Source: Bacillus sp. Marseille-Q3570 (GTDB lineage: Bacteria; Bacillota; Bacilli; Bacillales; Fictibacillaceae). Taken from it: DNA of 64,000 nucleotides. Shown in pieces: positions 35,798-44,527 of the stretch (position 1 is its first letter; each line of letters starts with the position of its first letter). Location: assembly GCF_946151055.1 (NCBI RefSeq), contig NZ_CAMGYZ010000016.1, positions 32,831 to 96,830 on the forward strand. The letters are read 5' to 3'. A model generated the notes under the pieces. That model saw nothing but the letters and a program-made list of their open reading frames with translations. It did not search any database and was not told the origin of the DNA. The position numbers and the translations under genes were made by a program.

Positions 35798-35941
35798 TTG
35801 TTCCCTCTGGCTTCGTTTTCCATGACCTTCCCCTTCTGGTACAAATGTAGGAGTTATAAGGATGCGATAAAATTTTAGTTTATCCCTATTACTATACGGA
35901 AATAGGAGTACTAAGCTTTTTAATAGAGGATGGTGGAAACA

Positions 35942-37075
35942 ATGAAGGCTGTAACTTTTCAAGGGAAAGAGAAGATGCAAGTCAAAAAAGTAGAGGATCC
36001 GACTATCCAAGAGAATACGGATATGATTGTGAGGATAACAGCAAGCGGAATTTGTGGATCCGACCTTCATCTTTATAAAGGCGGAATAGAACCGGAAGAA
36101 GACTATGTTGTCGGCCACGAGCCGATGGGAATTGTAGAAGAAGTTGGCTCTGAAGTTACGAGATTGAAAAAAGGAGATCGAGTCGTCATCCCTTTCAATA
36201 TCGGTTGCGGAGATTGTTTCTTCTGTAATAATCAGATGGAAAGTCAATGTGACAACTCGAATCCTCATGGGGAACCAGGCGGTCTATTCGGTTTCACTGA
36301 ACTGTTCGGGAATTTTCCTGGTGGTCAAGCCGAGTACTTGAGGGTTCCTTATGCCGACTTCACCTCATTCAAAGTTCCTGAATCAAGTGAACTGGATGAT
36401 GAAAGTGTATTATTTCTATCCGATGTCATCCCTACCTCCTACTGGAGTGTCGAACATAGCGGTGTAAAAAAGGGAGATACGGTAGTCGTTCTGGGAAGCG
36501 GTCCGATCGGTTTGATGTCTCAGAAATTCGCCTGGTTGAAAGGTGCAAAAAGAGTTATAGCGGTCGATCACGTCGATCATCGTCTCGAACATGCCCATAA
36601 AACGAACCAAGTCGAAACCTATAACTTTAAAGAACACGAGGAAATCGGCTCACTCCTGCACGAAAAAACAGAAGGTGGAGCTGATGTTGTCATCGATTGT
36701 GTCGGTATGGACGGTACCGTTCCACCTAACAAGGAATTCGGTTCTGATCGGGATAATCAATTTGGAACCATCAGCCCGATTGTGACAGCCTCTGAGTCAG
36801 TTAGAAAATTCGGCACTGTGCAATTGACAGGTGTATACGGTACAGAAGCAAACAGCTTTCCACTTGGTGACTTTTTCAGCAGAAACGTTTCATTGAAGAT
36901 GGGACAGGCACCCGTCATCCATCTGATGCCAAAATTGTATGAAATGATTGAAGACAAGATCTTCGATCCAACGGATATCATCACACATAAGATTCCATTG
37001 GAAGACGCGGCTAAAGGCTATGACATTTTTGATAAAAAAGAGGATGGAAATATCAAAGTCGTGTTGAAGCCGTGA
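35942..37075 (+). CDS. adhB: Zinc-dependent alcohol dehydrogenase (AdhB-like)
   Basis: A 377-residue medium-chain dehydrogenase. Catalytic zinc ligands are seen in CGSDLHLY (Cys about 36) and GHEP; the structural zinc site is CGDCFFCNNQMESQC (about 86-100); the nucleotide-binding GSGPIGLM is near residue 183. The long insertion PPNKEFGSDRDNQ resembles glutathione-independent formaldehyde dehydrogenase-like proteins and B. subtilis AdhB. Substrate uncertain. ATG 35942 is preferred to ATG 35930 because GGTGG lies before it and MKAVT is the usual family start. Confidence 0.85.
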   Translation: MKAVTFQGKEKMQVKKVEDPTIQENTDMIVRITASGICGSDLHLYKGGIEPEEDYVVGHEPMGIVEEVGSEVTRLKKGDRVVIPFNIGCGDCFFCNNQMESQCDNSNPHGEPGGLFGFTELFGNFPGGQAEYLRVPYADFTSFKVPESSELDDESVLFLSDVIPTSYWSVEHSGVKKGDTVVVLGSGPIGLMSQKFAWLKGAKRVIAVDHVDHRLEHAHKTNQVETYNFKEHEEIGSLLHEKTEGGADVVIDCVGMDGTVPPNKEFGSDRDNQFGTISPIVTASESVRKFGTVQLTGVYGTEANSFPLGDFFSRNVSLKMGQAPVIHLMPKLYEMIEDKIFDPTDIITHKIPLEDAAKGYDIFDKKEDGNIKVVLKP

Positions 37076-37088
37076 ATATGATAGGTGT

Positions 37089-37122
37089 AAAAAAGTGCAA
37101 CCATGTATAAGGCTGCACTTTT
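37089..37122. terminator. Bidirectional terminator between adhB and the GNAT gene
   Basis: AAAAGTGCAACC pairs with GGCTGCACTTTT (one mismatch) between two convergent genes. Confidence 0.75.
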
Positions 37123-37660
37123 AATCCATTGGGTTGATGATTGCCAACACTTGATGATCTTCCCACTTCCCATTGATTTTCACATTTTTTCTGGCTATGC
37201 CTTCTTTATGGAAACCAGCTTTCTCCAGCACACGGATTGAACCGATGTTATGTGGCATTACTCCCGCTTCGATCCGATGCAGGTTTAATTCGTCAAAAGC
37301 ATACTGGACAATCAATTTCACCGCTTCTGTCATATACCCCCTGCCATTATGTTCCTGATCGAGGAAATATCCAACGAAAGCACCTTGAAGAGAACCACGT
37401 AGCACTTGGAATAAATCTATTGTACCGATTAAAATATCCTCATCATTCTTATAGACTCCGAAATGATAGCCAAGATCCTTCTCCCTATTCTGATTGAATT
37501 GATGTATTCGTTCCTTTTGCCCTTCTATCGTGTAATAATCTTCATTCCGGCTCATCGAAAATTGTTGGAAGAAATCGCTGTTCCTGACATTTAACTCGTG
37601 TAGTGCCTCGACTTCTTTCAATTCAATTGGTTTAAGACAGACCTTATCCCCTTTAATCAT
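37121..37660 (-). CDS. GNAT acetyltransferase (RimJ/RimL type)
   Basis: A 179-residue N-acetyltransferase: LKPIELKEVEALHELNVRN at the start, the acetyl-CoA region GAFVGYFLDQEHNGRGYMTEAVKLI (about 90-114) and NIGSIRVLEKAGFHKEGIARK (about 138-158). Likely acetylates an amine on a ribosomal protein or a small molecule; substrate unknown. ATG 37660 follows GGGGG by six bases. An ATG at 37684 overlapping the arsR stop has no binding site. Third gene of the AHSA1-arsR-GNAT cluster. Confidence 0.82.
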   Translation of the reverse strand: MIKGDKVCLKPIELKEVEALHELNVRNSDFFQQFSMSRNEDYYTIEGQKERIHQFNQNREKDLGYHFGVYKNDEDILIGTIDLFQVLRGSLQGAFVGYFLDQEHNGRGYMTEAVKLIVQYAFDELNLHRIEAGVMPHNIGSIRVLEKAGFHKEGIARKNVKINGKWEDHQVLAIINPMD

Positions 37661-37683
37661 ACCCATCCCCCGTTCCCTCTCCA

Positions 37684-38019
37684 TTAAGAATTCGAATCTG
37701 ATTCTTCATTTTCAACATAATGCTTGAGCATATTGAGTTTGTTTTCCCAGAACTTTTCATAATACGCAAGCCAATCCTTCACCTCTTTTAATGGTTCAGG
37801 ATGTAATTGATAGATCTTATTCCTCCCCGATTTTCTTCCGCTTACCAGATTTGCCTCCGAAAGAATCCGTAAATGCTTCGATACCGCTGTACGAGTCATG
37901 TCAAAATGCTCTGTCAATTCGTGGAGAGCCCGATCATTCTGTGCAAGAAGCTTCAATAACTCTCGTCTTGTCGGATCAGCTACTGCTTGAAAAACATCAT
38001 GTCTAGGAGCCGCTGCCAT
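37684..38019 (-). CDS. ArsR-family transcriptional regulator
   Basis: A 111-residue winged-helix repressor (VFQAVADPTRRELLKLLAQN, then HFDMTRTAVSKHLRILSEANL) of the branch that sits beside AHSA1/SRPBCC proteins. It lacks the metal-binding ELCVCD motif, so it is not a classical metal sensor. It lies six bases after the AHSA1 gene. Two imperfect palindromes upstream of the AHSA1 gene are likely its operators. Confidence 0.87.
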   Translation of the reverse strand: MAAAPRHDVFQAVADPTRRELLKLLAQNDRALHELTEHFDMTRTAVSKHLRILSEANLVSGRKSGRNKIYQLHPEPLKEVKDWLAYYEKFWENKLNMLKHYVENEESDSNS

Positions 38020-38025
38020 GGTACT

Positions 38026-38433
38026 TTACACCTCAACATACTCTTTTAGTCTCGGAAGTACTGCCTCTCTCCAACCATGATCCATTCGCTCTCTGACATC
38101 AGCATGCGTATCACCGGTTTCTGTGACTTTCGTTTCGTCCCAACCGGCATGGATCAATGTGAACTCGGTTTTTCCTTCAAGATCTTTAAGTTCGAAAGTG
38201 ACCTGCCAATCCTCTCCCCAAGAAAAACTCAGGCGATTCGGTGGATCGAGTTCTGTCACTTTACACGGCGAGATTCCATATGGGGTATGTAGAGAAAATT
38301 CATGTCCGAGATCAGCTTTAAAATCGTTTGGCATGAACCACTCGGCAATTCCCTCAGAAGTTGCTACTGCTTCCCAAACCTTTTGGATCGGTGCATTGAA
38401 TACAGATGATTGTTTGATTGTCTCTACTGTCAT
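38026..38433 (-). CDS. AHSA1/SRPBCC-domain protein
   Basis: A 135-residue START-like fold protein (QSSVFNAPIQKVWEAVATSEGIAEWFMPNDF, and the C-terminal MDHGWREAVLPRLKEYVEV). The family binds hydrophobic ligands in a helix-grip pocket and is often paired with an ArsR regulator, as here. First gene of the cluster. Function beyond ligand binding unknown. Confidence 0.87.
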   Translation of the reverse strand: MTVETIKQSSVFNAPIQKVWEAVATSEGIAEWFMPNDFKADLGHEFSLHTPYGISPCKVTELDPPNRLSFSWGEDWQVTFELKDLEGKTEFTLIHAGWDETKVTETGDTHADVRERMDHGWREAVLPRLKEYVEV

Positions 38434-38452
38434 TCCATTACCTCCTATAAAC

Positions 38453-38532
38453 TTCGAATAGCCAAGCCTTTAGCGCAGGCTGAGCTTTACTTGAGCTTAT
38501 ATGAAGAAAGTATTTTATACTCTTCATATATA
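38453..38532. repeat. Interspersed repeat family R5, copy 1
   Basis: AGCCAAGCCTTTAGCGCAGG and CTTATATGAAGAAAGTATTT followed by TATACTCTTCATATA, also found at 49812-49890, 50880-50955 and partly 52940-52975. The GAAGAAAGTA...TACTCTTC part can form a hairpin. Confidence 0.55.
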
Positions 38533-38535
38533 AAA

Positions 38536-38580
38536 GAAACCTTTTGGTGTCACATAAATTATACGAAACCTTTTAGTTTC
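38536..38580. promoter_or_regulatory. Candidate ArsR operators (two repeats)
   Basis: GAAACCTTTTGGTGTC (38536-38551) and GAAACCTTTTAGTTTC (38565-38580) are near-identical palindromic sequences 29 bases apart, upstream of the AHSA1-arsR-GNAT genes. Confidence 0.55.
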
Positions 38581-38639
38581 ATGTCAAACTTCTAGATTGC
38601 TTGTCTATTTATTTTATGCTTTGCTTTACTTTATTGTTG

Positions 38640-38850
38640 ATTTTGGCGAAATTAACTACCCCCTTTCCGCGGGTGAACGAAAAGCGCAAGCGACTAATCA
38701 CTGGGGCTAGATTCTGTGTTTGCTCACTCATAATTGCCGCTAGAGGACGTTTGAAGTGATTCCAAGTGATCGGTCGCTGAGCACAGTGCCTCAGCGGGTT
38801 TTCGCCTGGACCGCTTTTTCAGCAGAAGTGTCTCAAATTTCGATTCAATC
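38640..38850. repeat. Interspersed repeat family R4b, copy 1
   Basis: Shares CTTTACTTTATTGTTGATTTT, CCCTTTCCGC/CTGCCGG with AAAAAGCG, GTTTGAAGTGATTC and GTGATCGGTCGCT elements with 61985-62275. No coding frame is seen between 38581 and 38938. Confidence 0.5.
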
Positions 38851-38938
38851 AAATATTGTCAGAAATCTACAGTATTATTTTACAAAACCTTATTTTAAAA
38901 TACAGTTAAAATAAACATGAAACTCAAGGAGAGTATCT

Positions 38939-39631
38939 ATGAAACGTATTCTTATCGTCGATGATGAAAAGAAGATTAGAGATGTCATTTCCTCCTATCT
39001 CCAAAAAGAGGGGTATGAAACAGTAGAAGCGGATTCCGGAAACGAGGCGTTGAAAGCCCTCGAAACTACACCAATTGATTTTCTCATCCTGGATTTGATG
39101 CTGCCTGATCGATCAGGTGAGGAAGTTTGTCGTACTATTCGCCAGGAGCATTCCTTACCAATTTTGATGTTGACGGCAAAAGTGAAAGAAGACGATAAAA
39201 TCCAAGGGCTGTCGATCGGTGCAGATGATTATATGGTTAAACCATTCAGCCCAAAAGAGTTGATCATGCGAGTAAAAACCATCCTTCGACGTGCAAACGA
39301 CGATCAACTTTTAGCCGATCGGATCTCCTACAACGATGGAAATCTGACAATAGATCAAGCAACCCAAACTGTACGTCTTCAAGGGGAAAACCTTTCGTTG
39401 ACTCCGAATGAGTTCAAACTTCTTGTTGTTCTCGCAAAACATCCCGGGCGGATATATACCAGAAATGATTTAATTGAAAAAGTGTTAGGTTTTGATTTTG
39501 AAGGGGATACAAGGACCATCGATCAGCATGTCAAAAATCTCCGTTATAAAATTGAAAGAAACCCAAAAGAACCGGCTTATATCACCACTATTTACGGTAT
39601 GGGGTATAAGTTCACAGGAGGCAGAACGTGA
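38939..39631 (+). CDS. OmpR/PhoB-family response regulator
   Basis: A 230-residue response regulator. Receiver domain about 1-118, with acid pocket Asp8/Asp9, phospho-acceptor Asp52 (LILDLMLP) and Lys102 (VKPFSPKEL); winged-helix DNA-binding domain about 130-228 (LSLTPNEFKLL, TRTIDQHVKNLRYKI). Divergently placed from the AHSA1 cluster and followed by its kinase with a four-base overlap. AAGGAGAG precedes the ATG. Confidence 0.93.
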   Translation: MKRILIVDDEKKIRDVISSYLQKEGYETVEADSGNEALKALETTPIDFLILDLMLPDRSGEEVCRTIRQEHSLPILMLTAKVKEDDKIQGLSIGADDYMVKPFSPKELIMRVKTILRRANDDQLLADRISYNDGNLTIDQATQTVRLQGENLSLTPNEFKLLVVLAKHPGRIYTRNDLIEKVLGFDFEGDTRTIDQHVKNLRYKIERNPKEPAYITTIYGMGYKFTGGRT

Positions 39632-40719
39632 TAAAAGGATTGCACGGTCGTTTAGCTCTAAGTTTTATTATTGTCACCTCTACTATTCTAGTCATTGCGA
39701 GTATCATCATCATGTTTGAGATCCATTACCATTTCGACATGGCTAAAAGTGAAACGTCAGGCAGCCATGACCTGAACACATATAATCTTCATTTAGAAAA
39801 AGCGATGCTCGAATCAATACTTTGGACTTCGATAGGAGCACTCGTCCCTGTTTTCATAGTTAGCTATTTCGTAGCGAAAAGATTAGCTGCTCCTTTAATA
39901 CAAATGAGGCATGCCGCCGAGCGGCTGGCAAAAGGGGACTGGAATACGCGTATCCATATGAATAATAGTGACGAAATAAGTGAACTTGCAGACTCATTCA
40001 ATGACCTTGCACGCCAACTTCAAAATCAAGAAACTTTACGTAAGAACATGACAGCTGATATTGCACATGAGCTCCGCACACCATTAGCCACCTTGAAAAG
40101 CCATATGGAAGCTTTTGAAGATGATGTATGGAAACCTACAAAAGAACGTTTGGGGTCCTGTACGGAGGAAATCGATCGGCTGATCCACCTTGTTGATGAT
40201 TTAGAACAACTTAATACCATGGAGTCACCAGAATTCAAATTGAAACTAGAACAAGTGGATATCGACCTGGTCGTCACACAAAGCATCGAATCTGTCCAAA
40301 GTGCATTTCTGCAGAAAAACATCACTTTAGTGAAAGGAAACATTCATCGTTCCAAGGTCATGGTAGATTCGGAGAGAATGATACAAGTCGTAATGAATCT
40401 TTTAACGAATGCGTTGAAATACACTCCATCTGGCGGAAGGGTCACGGTTACAGTTGAAAAGAAAGACCAATCCATTCTTTTATCTGTCATTGACAACGGA
40501 ATTGGGATGCGTAAAGAGACTGTCGATAGGGCCTTTGAAAGGTTTTACCGTGAGGATCCTTCAAGAAACCGGCAGTCAGGCGGCAGCGGTATTGGTCTCG
40601 CCATTGTAAAACGCTTGGTCGAAGCACATTCTGGGCAAGTTTGGATTCATAGTAAAAAGGATGCCGGTACGACCGTGTATGTCCAATTGCCTATTTTTAG
40701 AGAAGAGGAAACAATTTGA
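39628..40719 (+). CDS. Sensor histidine kinase
   Basis: A 363-residue kinase. Two membrane segments (about 7-30 and 62-82) enclose a short outer loop of about 30 residues; a HAMP domain follows (about 84-135, RLAAPLIQMRHAAERLAKGDW); the phospho-histidine lies in DIAHELRTPLATLKSHM (about residue 148); the ATPase has N, G1 (DNGIGM) and G2 (GGSGIGLAI) boxes. Starts with GTG at 39628 after AGGAGG. The small sensor region suggests membrane or envelope sensing; the co-oriented lipoprotein 73 bases downstream is the probable target or partner. Confidence 0.93.
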   Translation: MIKGLHGRLALSFIIVTSTILVIASIIIMFEIHYHFDMAKSETSGSHDLNTYNLHLEKAMLESILWTSIGALVPVFIVSYFVAKRLAAPLIQMRHAAERLAKGDWNTRIHMNNSDEISELADSFNDLARQLQNQETLRKNMTADIAHELRTPLATLKSHMEAFEDDVWKPTKERLGSCTEEIDRLIHLVDDLEQLNTMESPEFKLKLEQVDIDLVVTQSIESVQSAFLQKNITLVKGNIHRSKVMVDSERMIQVVMNLLTNALKYTPSGGRVTVTVEKKDQSILLSVIDNGIGMRKETVDRAFERFYREDPSRNRQSGGSGIGLAIVKRLVEAHSGQVWIHSKKDAGTTVYVQLPIFREEETI

Positions 40720-40791
40720 GGGTTTCTTCACAACTTCTTCATAATCCTCTAGTAAAGTTATCTCACAAATGGACTTCACGGAGGTAAGAAG

Positions 40792-42081
40792 ATGAAAACG
40801 CCGAGTTATTTAAAACTACTAATGATCGTGATGACAGTTATTGCCTTAGCTGCATGTAATAATGCTACTGACAATCAAAGTGATATGGAACATGAGGAAA
40901 AAATGAAAGAAAACGAACAACATGACGAGCACGGGTCTGATGAAAAAAATGGTGAGGATACATCCGATAAAGGATTGAAGGTTACAGCACCTTCAGACTT
41001 TAACGATAATGCCGAAAAGAACCTTCTTGTATCAAACTCAAAGAATGTTACAAGATTAAACACGACTGATCCTGTAGAAATGGCTGTTATGACATCGCAG
41101 ACCATATGGCCATCCACCCATAAAGAAAACCGACCAGGTGCCATCATTCTAGCACCACTAGAGGACTGGGCCATCTCATCAGCGAGTGCTGACCTCATCC
41201 ATCACCCAAACGATGGTCCTCTTCTCTTCATCGAGAAAGATAGCATCCCGGAAATCACCAGGAATGAAATCGACCGGTTGAATCCAAAAGGGAATATGAC
41301 CGGGGCAGAAATCATGGTTATGGGAGACGTGGATGATTCCGTCATAGATTCACTTAAAGGATATGAGGTGAAACACATTAAAGGAGATGCCCCAGCAGAA
41401 TTCGCAAAAGAAATCGACAAAACCTATGCAGAAATGAATGAAAAATACCCTGAAAGTGTGATCGTTGGATCACTTGAAGATGATGACCAGCTGTATACGA
41501 CCCCTGCTGTAAACTGGATTGCACACATGCCAGAACCGTTGTTGTATGTTTCAGAGGATGGTGTCCCGGAAGCTACGAAACAAGCACTGGAAAAAAGAAA
41601 AGGGAAAGCGAATATCTACTTGTTAGGCCCGGAATCCATCATTTCAAAAGACACTGAAGAAGTGTTATCTGAATATGGAAAAGTAACAAGGATCAGCGGA
41701 GAAACACCGATTGAAAATTCAATCGCGTTTGCACGATTCAAAGATAAAAACACCAATTTCGGCTGGGGATTGACTGATCCTGGACACGGTATATCATTCA
41801 TTTCATCCTCTACACCTGACCTGGCACTTGCGGGAGCTCCATTTGCCCATCTAGGCAAACACGCACCAATGGTCTGGTTGGAGGATGGCCAATTAAATCA
41901 GACACATTATGAATTCTTTTCTGATATCAAACCGACTTTCAAAGACAACCCGACAAATGGACCGTATAATCATGCCTTTTTGTTAGGAAATAAGGAGGCT
42001 GTCTCTTTTAAGGTCCAGGGAATCATCGATGATAAGCTCGAAATTGTCAAAGAGGGCGGCGGCGAACATGGAGGCCACTAG
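40792..42081 (+). CDS. Lipoprotein with cell-wall-binding repeat 2 domains
   Basis: A 429-residue lipoprotein: lipobox ALAAC (Cys22), a linker rich in His, Asp and Glu (about 23-65, with HDEHG), then domains of the cell-wall-binding repeat 2 type (NVTRLNTTDPVEMAVMTSQT, RPGAIILAPLEDWAISSASA, and repeated VIVGSLEDDD / IYLLGPES units), ending in the His-rich tail GGGEHGGH. It is probably held in the membrane and wall. The His-rich parts suggest metal binding, but that is inference. It follows the two-component system on the same strand and has its own terminator. Confidence 0.82.
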   Translation: MKTPSYLKLLMIVMTVIALAACNNATDNQSDMEHEEKMKENEQHDEHGSDEKNGEDTSDKGLKVTAPSDFNDNAEKNLLVSNSKNVTRLNTTDPVEMAVMTSQTIWPSTHKENRPGAIILAPLEDWAISSASADLIHHPNDGPLLFIEKDSIPEITRNEIDRLNPKGNMTGAEIMVMGDVDDSVIDSLKGYEVKHIKGDAPAEFAKEIDKTYAEMNEKYPESVIVGSLEDDDQLYTTPAVNWIAHMPEPLLYVSEDGVPEATKQALEKRKGKANIYLLGPESIISKDTEEVLSEYGKVTRISGETPIENSIAFARFKDKNTNFGWGLTDPGHGISFISSSTPDLALAGAPFAHLGKHAPMVWLEDGQLNQTHYEFFSDIKPTFKDNPTNGPYNHAFLLGNKEAVSFKVQGIIDDKLEIVKEGGGEHGGH

Positions 42082-42083
42082 AT

Positions 42084-42116
42084 GAAAAAAACGCCTTTAG
42101 CTAGGCGTTTTTTTTG
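42084..42116 (+). terminator. Terminator of the two-component/CWB2 operon
   Basis: AAAAAACGCCT pairs with AGGCGTTTTTT around a six-base loop, with an eight-base T-run. Confidence 0.9.
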
Positions 42117-42139
42117 TAGAAAGGAAATGATATATTTTC

Positions 42140-42628
42140 TTATTCCACAGGTAAATGCAGGGTGAACTCAGAATCCTCACCTTTAAAGGGAAGGAAAAGT
42201 TCGAATCCGAAGTTGTCGATTTTCTTTAAACCCTGGTTCTGAATCCATTCATGCAGATAAGGATACGGATCAAAGTTGTCTGTTTTCGGATCGAATCGAA
42301 GAGTGGCGTATTTCCTTGCTGGAATGACTTTCGAAATCATTTCCTCGGGAATGGTGTCGAAGTTACTCACTTCAACCGCTGCTATCCATGTGAATTCTTC
42401 CGTATCTGGATTCCAATTAGGCGGGTCGACAAATACCCCATAGGAGACAGGTTCATTGATGCGATTCTTGATCTTATAAATGTGGTTTTCATAGAAATCA
42501 CGCACCATTGCAGGGATTTTCTCGTGACGTTCCGCCATAGTCGTTGAACATGACATACCGACCAACTTATATTCAGTCTTTTCGACAATACTAGGCACTG
42601 AAGACTTTGTTTCGATGCCCTCACTCAT
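42140..42628 (-). CDS. GyrI-like/AraC effector-binding-domain protein
   Basis: A 162-residue protein with the GyrI-like small-molecule-binding fold: YKLVGMSCSTTM (about 20-31), PVSYGVFVDPPN (about 62-73), FTWIAAVEVSNFDTIPEEMISKVIPARKYATLRF (about 81-114). No DNA-binding domain is attached. Such proteins bind drugs or other ligands; the ligand here is unknown. ATG 42628 is preceded by AGGAG. A single gene downstream of repeat R3. Confidence 0.8.
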   Translation of the reverse strand: MSEGIETKSSVPSIVEKTEYKLVGMSCSTTMAERHEKIPAMVRDFYENHIYKIKNRINEPVSYGVFVDPPNWNPDTEEFTWIAAVEVSNFDTIPEEMISKVIPARKYATLRFDPKTDNFDPYPYLHEWIQNQGLKKIDNFGFELFLPFKGEDSEFTLHLPVE

Positions 42629-42696
42629 ATTATCAACTCCTGTAACCAATAGTCTACACCCAAACCATTTCTACAAGGATCACCCATTTCCTTCCT

Positions 42697-42758
42697 GGTG
42701 CCTGGCACCGACTGATAACCCTTGGGGGAGAAGGGCCAAATTGTCGTGCCTGGCACCG
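42697..42758. repeat. Palindromic repeat family R3, copy 1
   Basis: GGTGCCTGGCACCG (42697-42710) and CGTGCCTGGCACCG (42745-42758) flank ACCCTTGGGGGAGAAGGGCC. A near-identical unit lies at 46697-46757. It lies downstream of the redox/two-component operon. Confidence 0.75.
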
Positions 42759-42783
42759 AAGAAGTGTTGCACTAAAGAAGTAG

Positions 42784-43839
42784 CTATTGTGGGATGGTGA
42801 TCCAAAATGTGTGGTGGTTGTTATGGGTTTGGAGTCCAGCTTGGCCGTTCATTTTTTGGGCAACTTGTTTCACTATAGCGAGCCCAAGCCCAGGGCCTCC
42901 TGTTGATCGTTGACGTGATTGATCCAAACGATACATTGGGTCGAAAAGTCGATCCGCTGCATCTTCCGGGATCGGCTGTCCATCATGGGAAATGGAGACG
43001 ATGTACTGATCATCTTCAGCCTTCCCATTAATTTGGACATACCCTTCAACATCGAATTTCGCGACATTATCGAGCAACTGATTCATTATGACGTGTAGGG
43101 CTTGTACATCGACTTCAATAACAGCCGGCTCCACGTCTGTCATCACTTCAATCCCAGCTTTTCCTATGACTTCGATTTTTTTTAGTTCATTATGCATCCA
43201 ATCACTGATATCGATTATTTCTGGATTCAAGTCTGTTTGGCCACTTTCCCACTTTTGAAGCTCATTCAATTTTCCAACAACGCTGATCATATTGCTGCAT
43301 TCTTGCTTCAACAAACGATAGGTGGAATCATCCTCTTTAAAAATGCCCTCTTCCAACCCTTCTAAATATCCTTTCAGTGTTGTTAATGGGGTCCTTAATT
43401 CATGAGCGAGGTCACCGACCATCTGCTCTTGTTGCTGTTGTAAATGATGAAGCCTCTTCAACATCCGATTCACTTCATTCGAGATTTCACTGATTTCATC
43501 CTGAGACGTTGAATCGACGACGATTGATTCTTTGTTTTCCGCTCCTCTTTTAGCTGATAGGAATAAAGACTTCAAGGGCTGAAGAATCTTTTGGGCAAAA
43601 AAGAGATGGATGACCACCGTCAGCACCAGCGCTACTATTCCGGAGTATATTTGATAGGTCTCGATTGTTTGTCTGAATTGTTTGGCCTGCGCTGCTGATT
43701 CTGAATACTGATTGAACTGATAACAGGCGAATTCTTTTATTGAAAATCCAACGAGAACGATCACCAACAACGTCAGGAAAAAATTAAGCAGGACCCATTT
43801 GTGAATCATTTTTCCGCTGAACCGATTAATAAGCCACAA
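42784..43839 (-). CDS. Sensor histidine kinase of the CcdA/TlpA operon
   Basis: A 351-residue kinase with two membrane segments (about 11-33 and 65-84), a short outer loop of about 30 residues, HAMP (about 86-140), phospho-histidine in GDLAHELRTPLTTLKGYL (about residue 147) and a C-terminal ATPase with GGPGLGLAIVKQ. The glycine-rich DNGIG motif is altered to SHDGQPIP, so catalytic strength may be reduced. TTG 43839 overlaps the regulator gene by 14 bases. The single Cys in the first segment region (FACYQF) lies at the outer membrane face and might sense redox state; this is speculation. Confidence 0.9.
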   Translation of the reverse strand: MWLINRFSGKMIHKWVLLNFFLTLLVIVLVGFSIKEFACYQFNQYSESAAQAKQFRQTIETYQIYSGIVALVLTVVIHLFFAQKILQPLKSLFLSAKRGAENKESIVVDSTSQDEISEISNEVNRMLKRLHHLQQQQEQMVGDLAHELRTPLTTLKGYLEGLEEGIFKEDDSTYRLLKQECSNMISVVGKLNELQKWESGQTDLNPEIIDISDWMHNELKKIEVIGKAGIEVMTDVEPAVIEVDVQALHVIMNQLLDNVAKFDVEGYVQINGKAEDDQYIVSISHDGQPIPEDAADRLFDPMYRLDQSRQRSTGGPGLGLAIVKQVAQKMNGQAGLQTHNNHHTFWITIPQ

Positions 43840-44512
43840 ATTGATATCCCACTCCTCTCACTGTTCCAATCAAATCTTCTTTCCCTTTCCCGATTTTCTC
43901 ACGCAGTTTCCCGATATGCACATCGACCGTCCGATCACCAACGATTTTTTCATGGTTCGGATACAATTCATCTATAATTTGACCGCGAGAGAGAATCTGA
44001 CCGGGGTGTCTCATCAGATAATAGAGCAGTTGAAATTCATGATGGGTAAGCTCGACTACTTTTCCATCGACTCTCACTTCCATTTTGATAGGCTTTAACG
44101 TAATCCCCTGGTAACTGAGTTTACTGCAACGATTTTCAGTCCTACGGAGAACAGTTTCCACTCTGGCAACCAATTCTTTGGGACTGAATGGCTTTGTGAT
44201 ATAGTCATCCGCTCCCATCCTCAAGCCGTTGATCCTATCCGTTTCGCTGACCTTTGCGGTGACCATGATCAACGGGGCGTTACTCTTCATGTCTTCACGG
44301 ATCCAGCGGCAAACAGACTCTCCACTCTCACCAGGGAGCATCAAATCCAATAGAACGAAACATGGATCACTCTCTTGAAAAATCCGTCTAGCTTCCTCTC
44401 CATTTTCTGCTGTCCATACTTCATATCCCGCAACTTCCAAATAACGTTTGATCAGTTGAAGAATATTCGGATCATCTTCAACTATTAAGATGGTTTTCCC
44501 TTTTGTATTCAT
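43826..44512 (-). CDS. OmpR/PhoB-family response regulator of the CcdA/TlpA operon
   Basis: A 228-residue response regulator with Asp13/Asp14, phospho-acceptor Asp56 (VLLDLMLPG), TKPFSPKEL, and a winged-helix domain (ELTHHEFQLLYYL, DRTVDVHIGKLREKIG). It lies 15 bases behind the TlpA-like gene and overlaps the kinase gene, so sensing and redox genes share one transcript. Confidence 0.92.
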   Translation of the reverse strand: MNTKGKTILIVEDDPNILQLIKRYLEVAGYEVWTAENGEEARRIFQESDPCFVLLDLMLPGESGESVCRWIREDMKSNAPLIMVTAKVSETDRINGLRMGADDYITKPFSPKELVARVETVLRRTENRCSKLSYQGITLKPIKMEVRVDGKVVELTHHEFQLLYYLMRHPGQILSRGQIIDELYPNHEKIVGDRTVDVHIGKLREKIGKGKEDLIGTVRGVGYQFVAY

Positions 44513-44527
44513 ATACGATCCATCCTG

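Noticed and set aside
35555..36268. 237-codon minus-strand frame
   Set aside because: Antisense to the ends of yfiY and adhB and across a terminator; no family resemblance.
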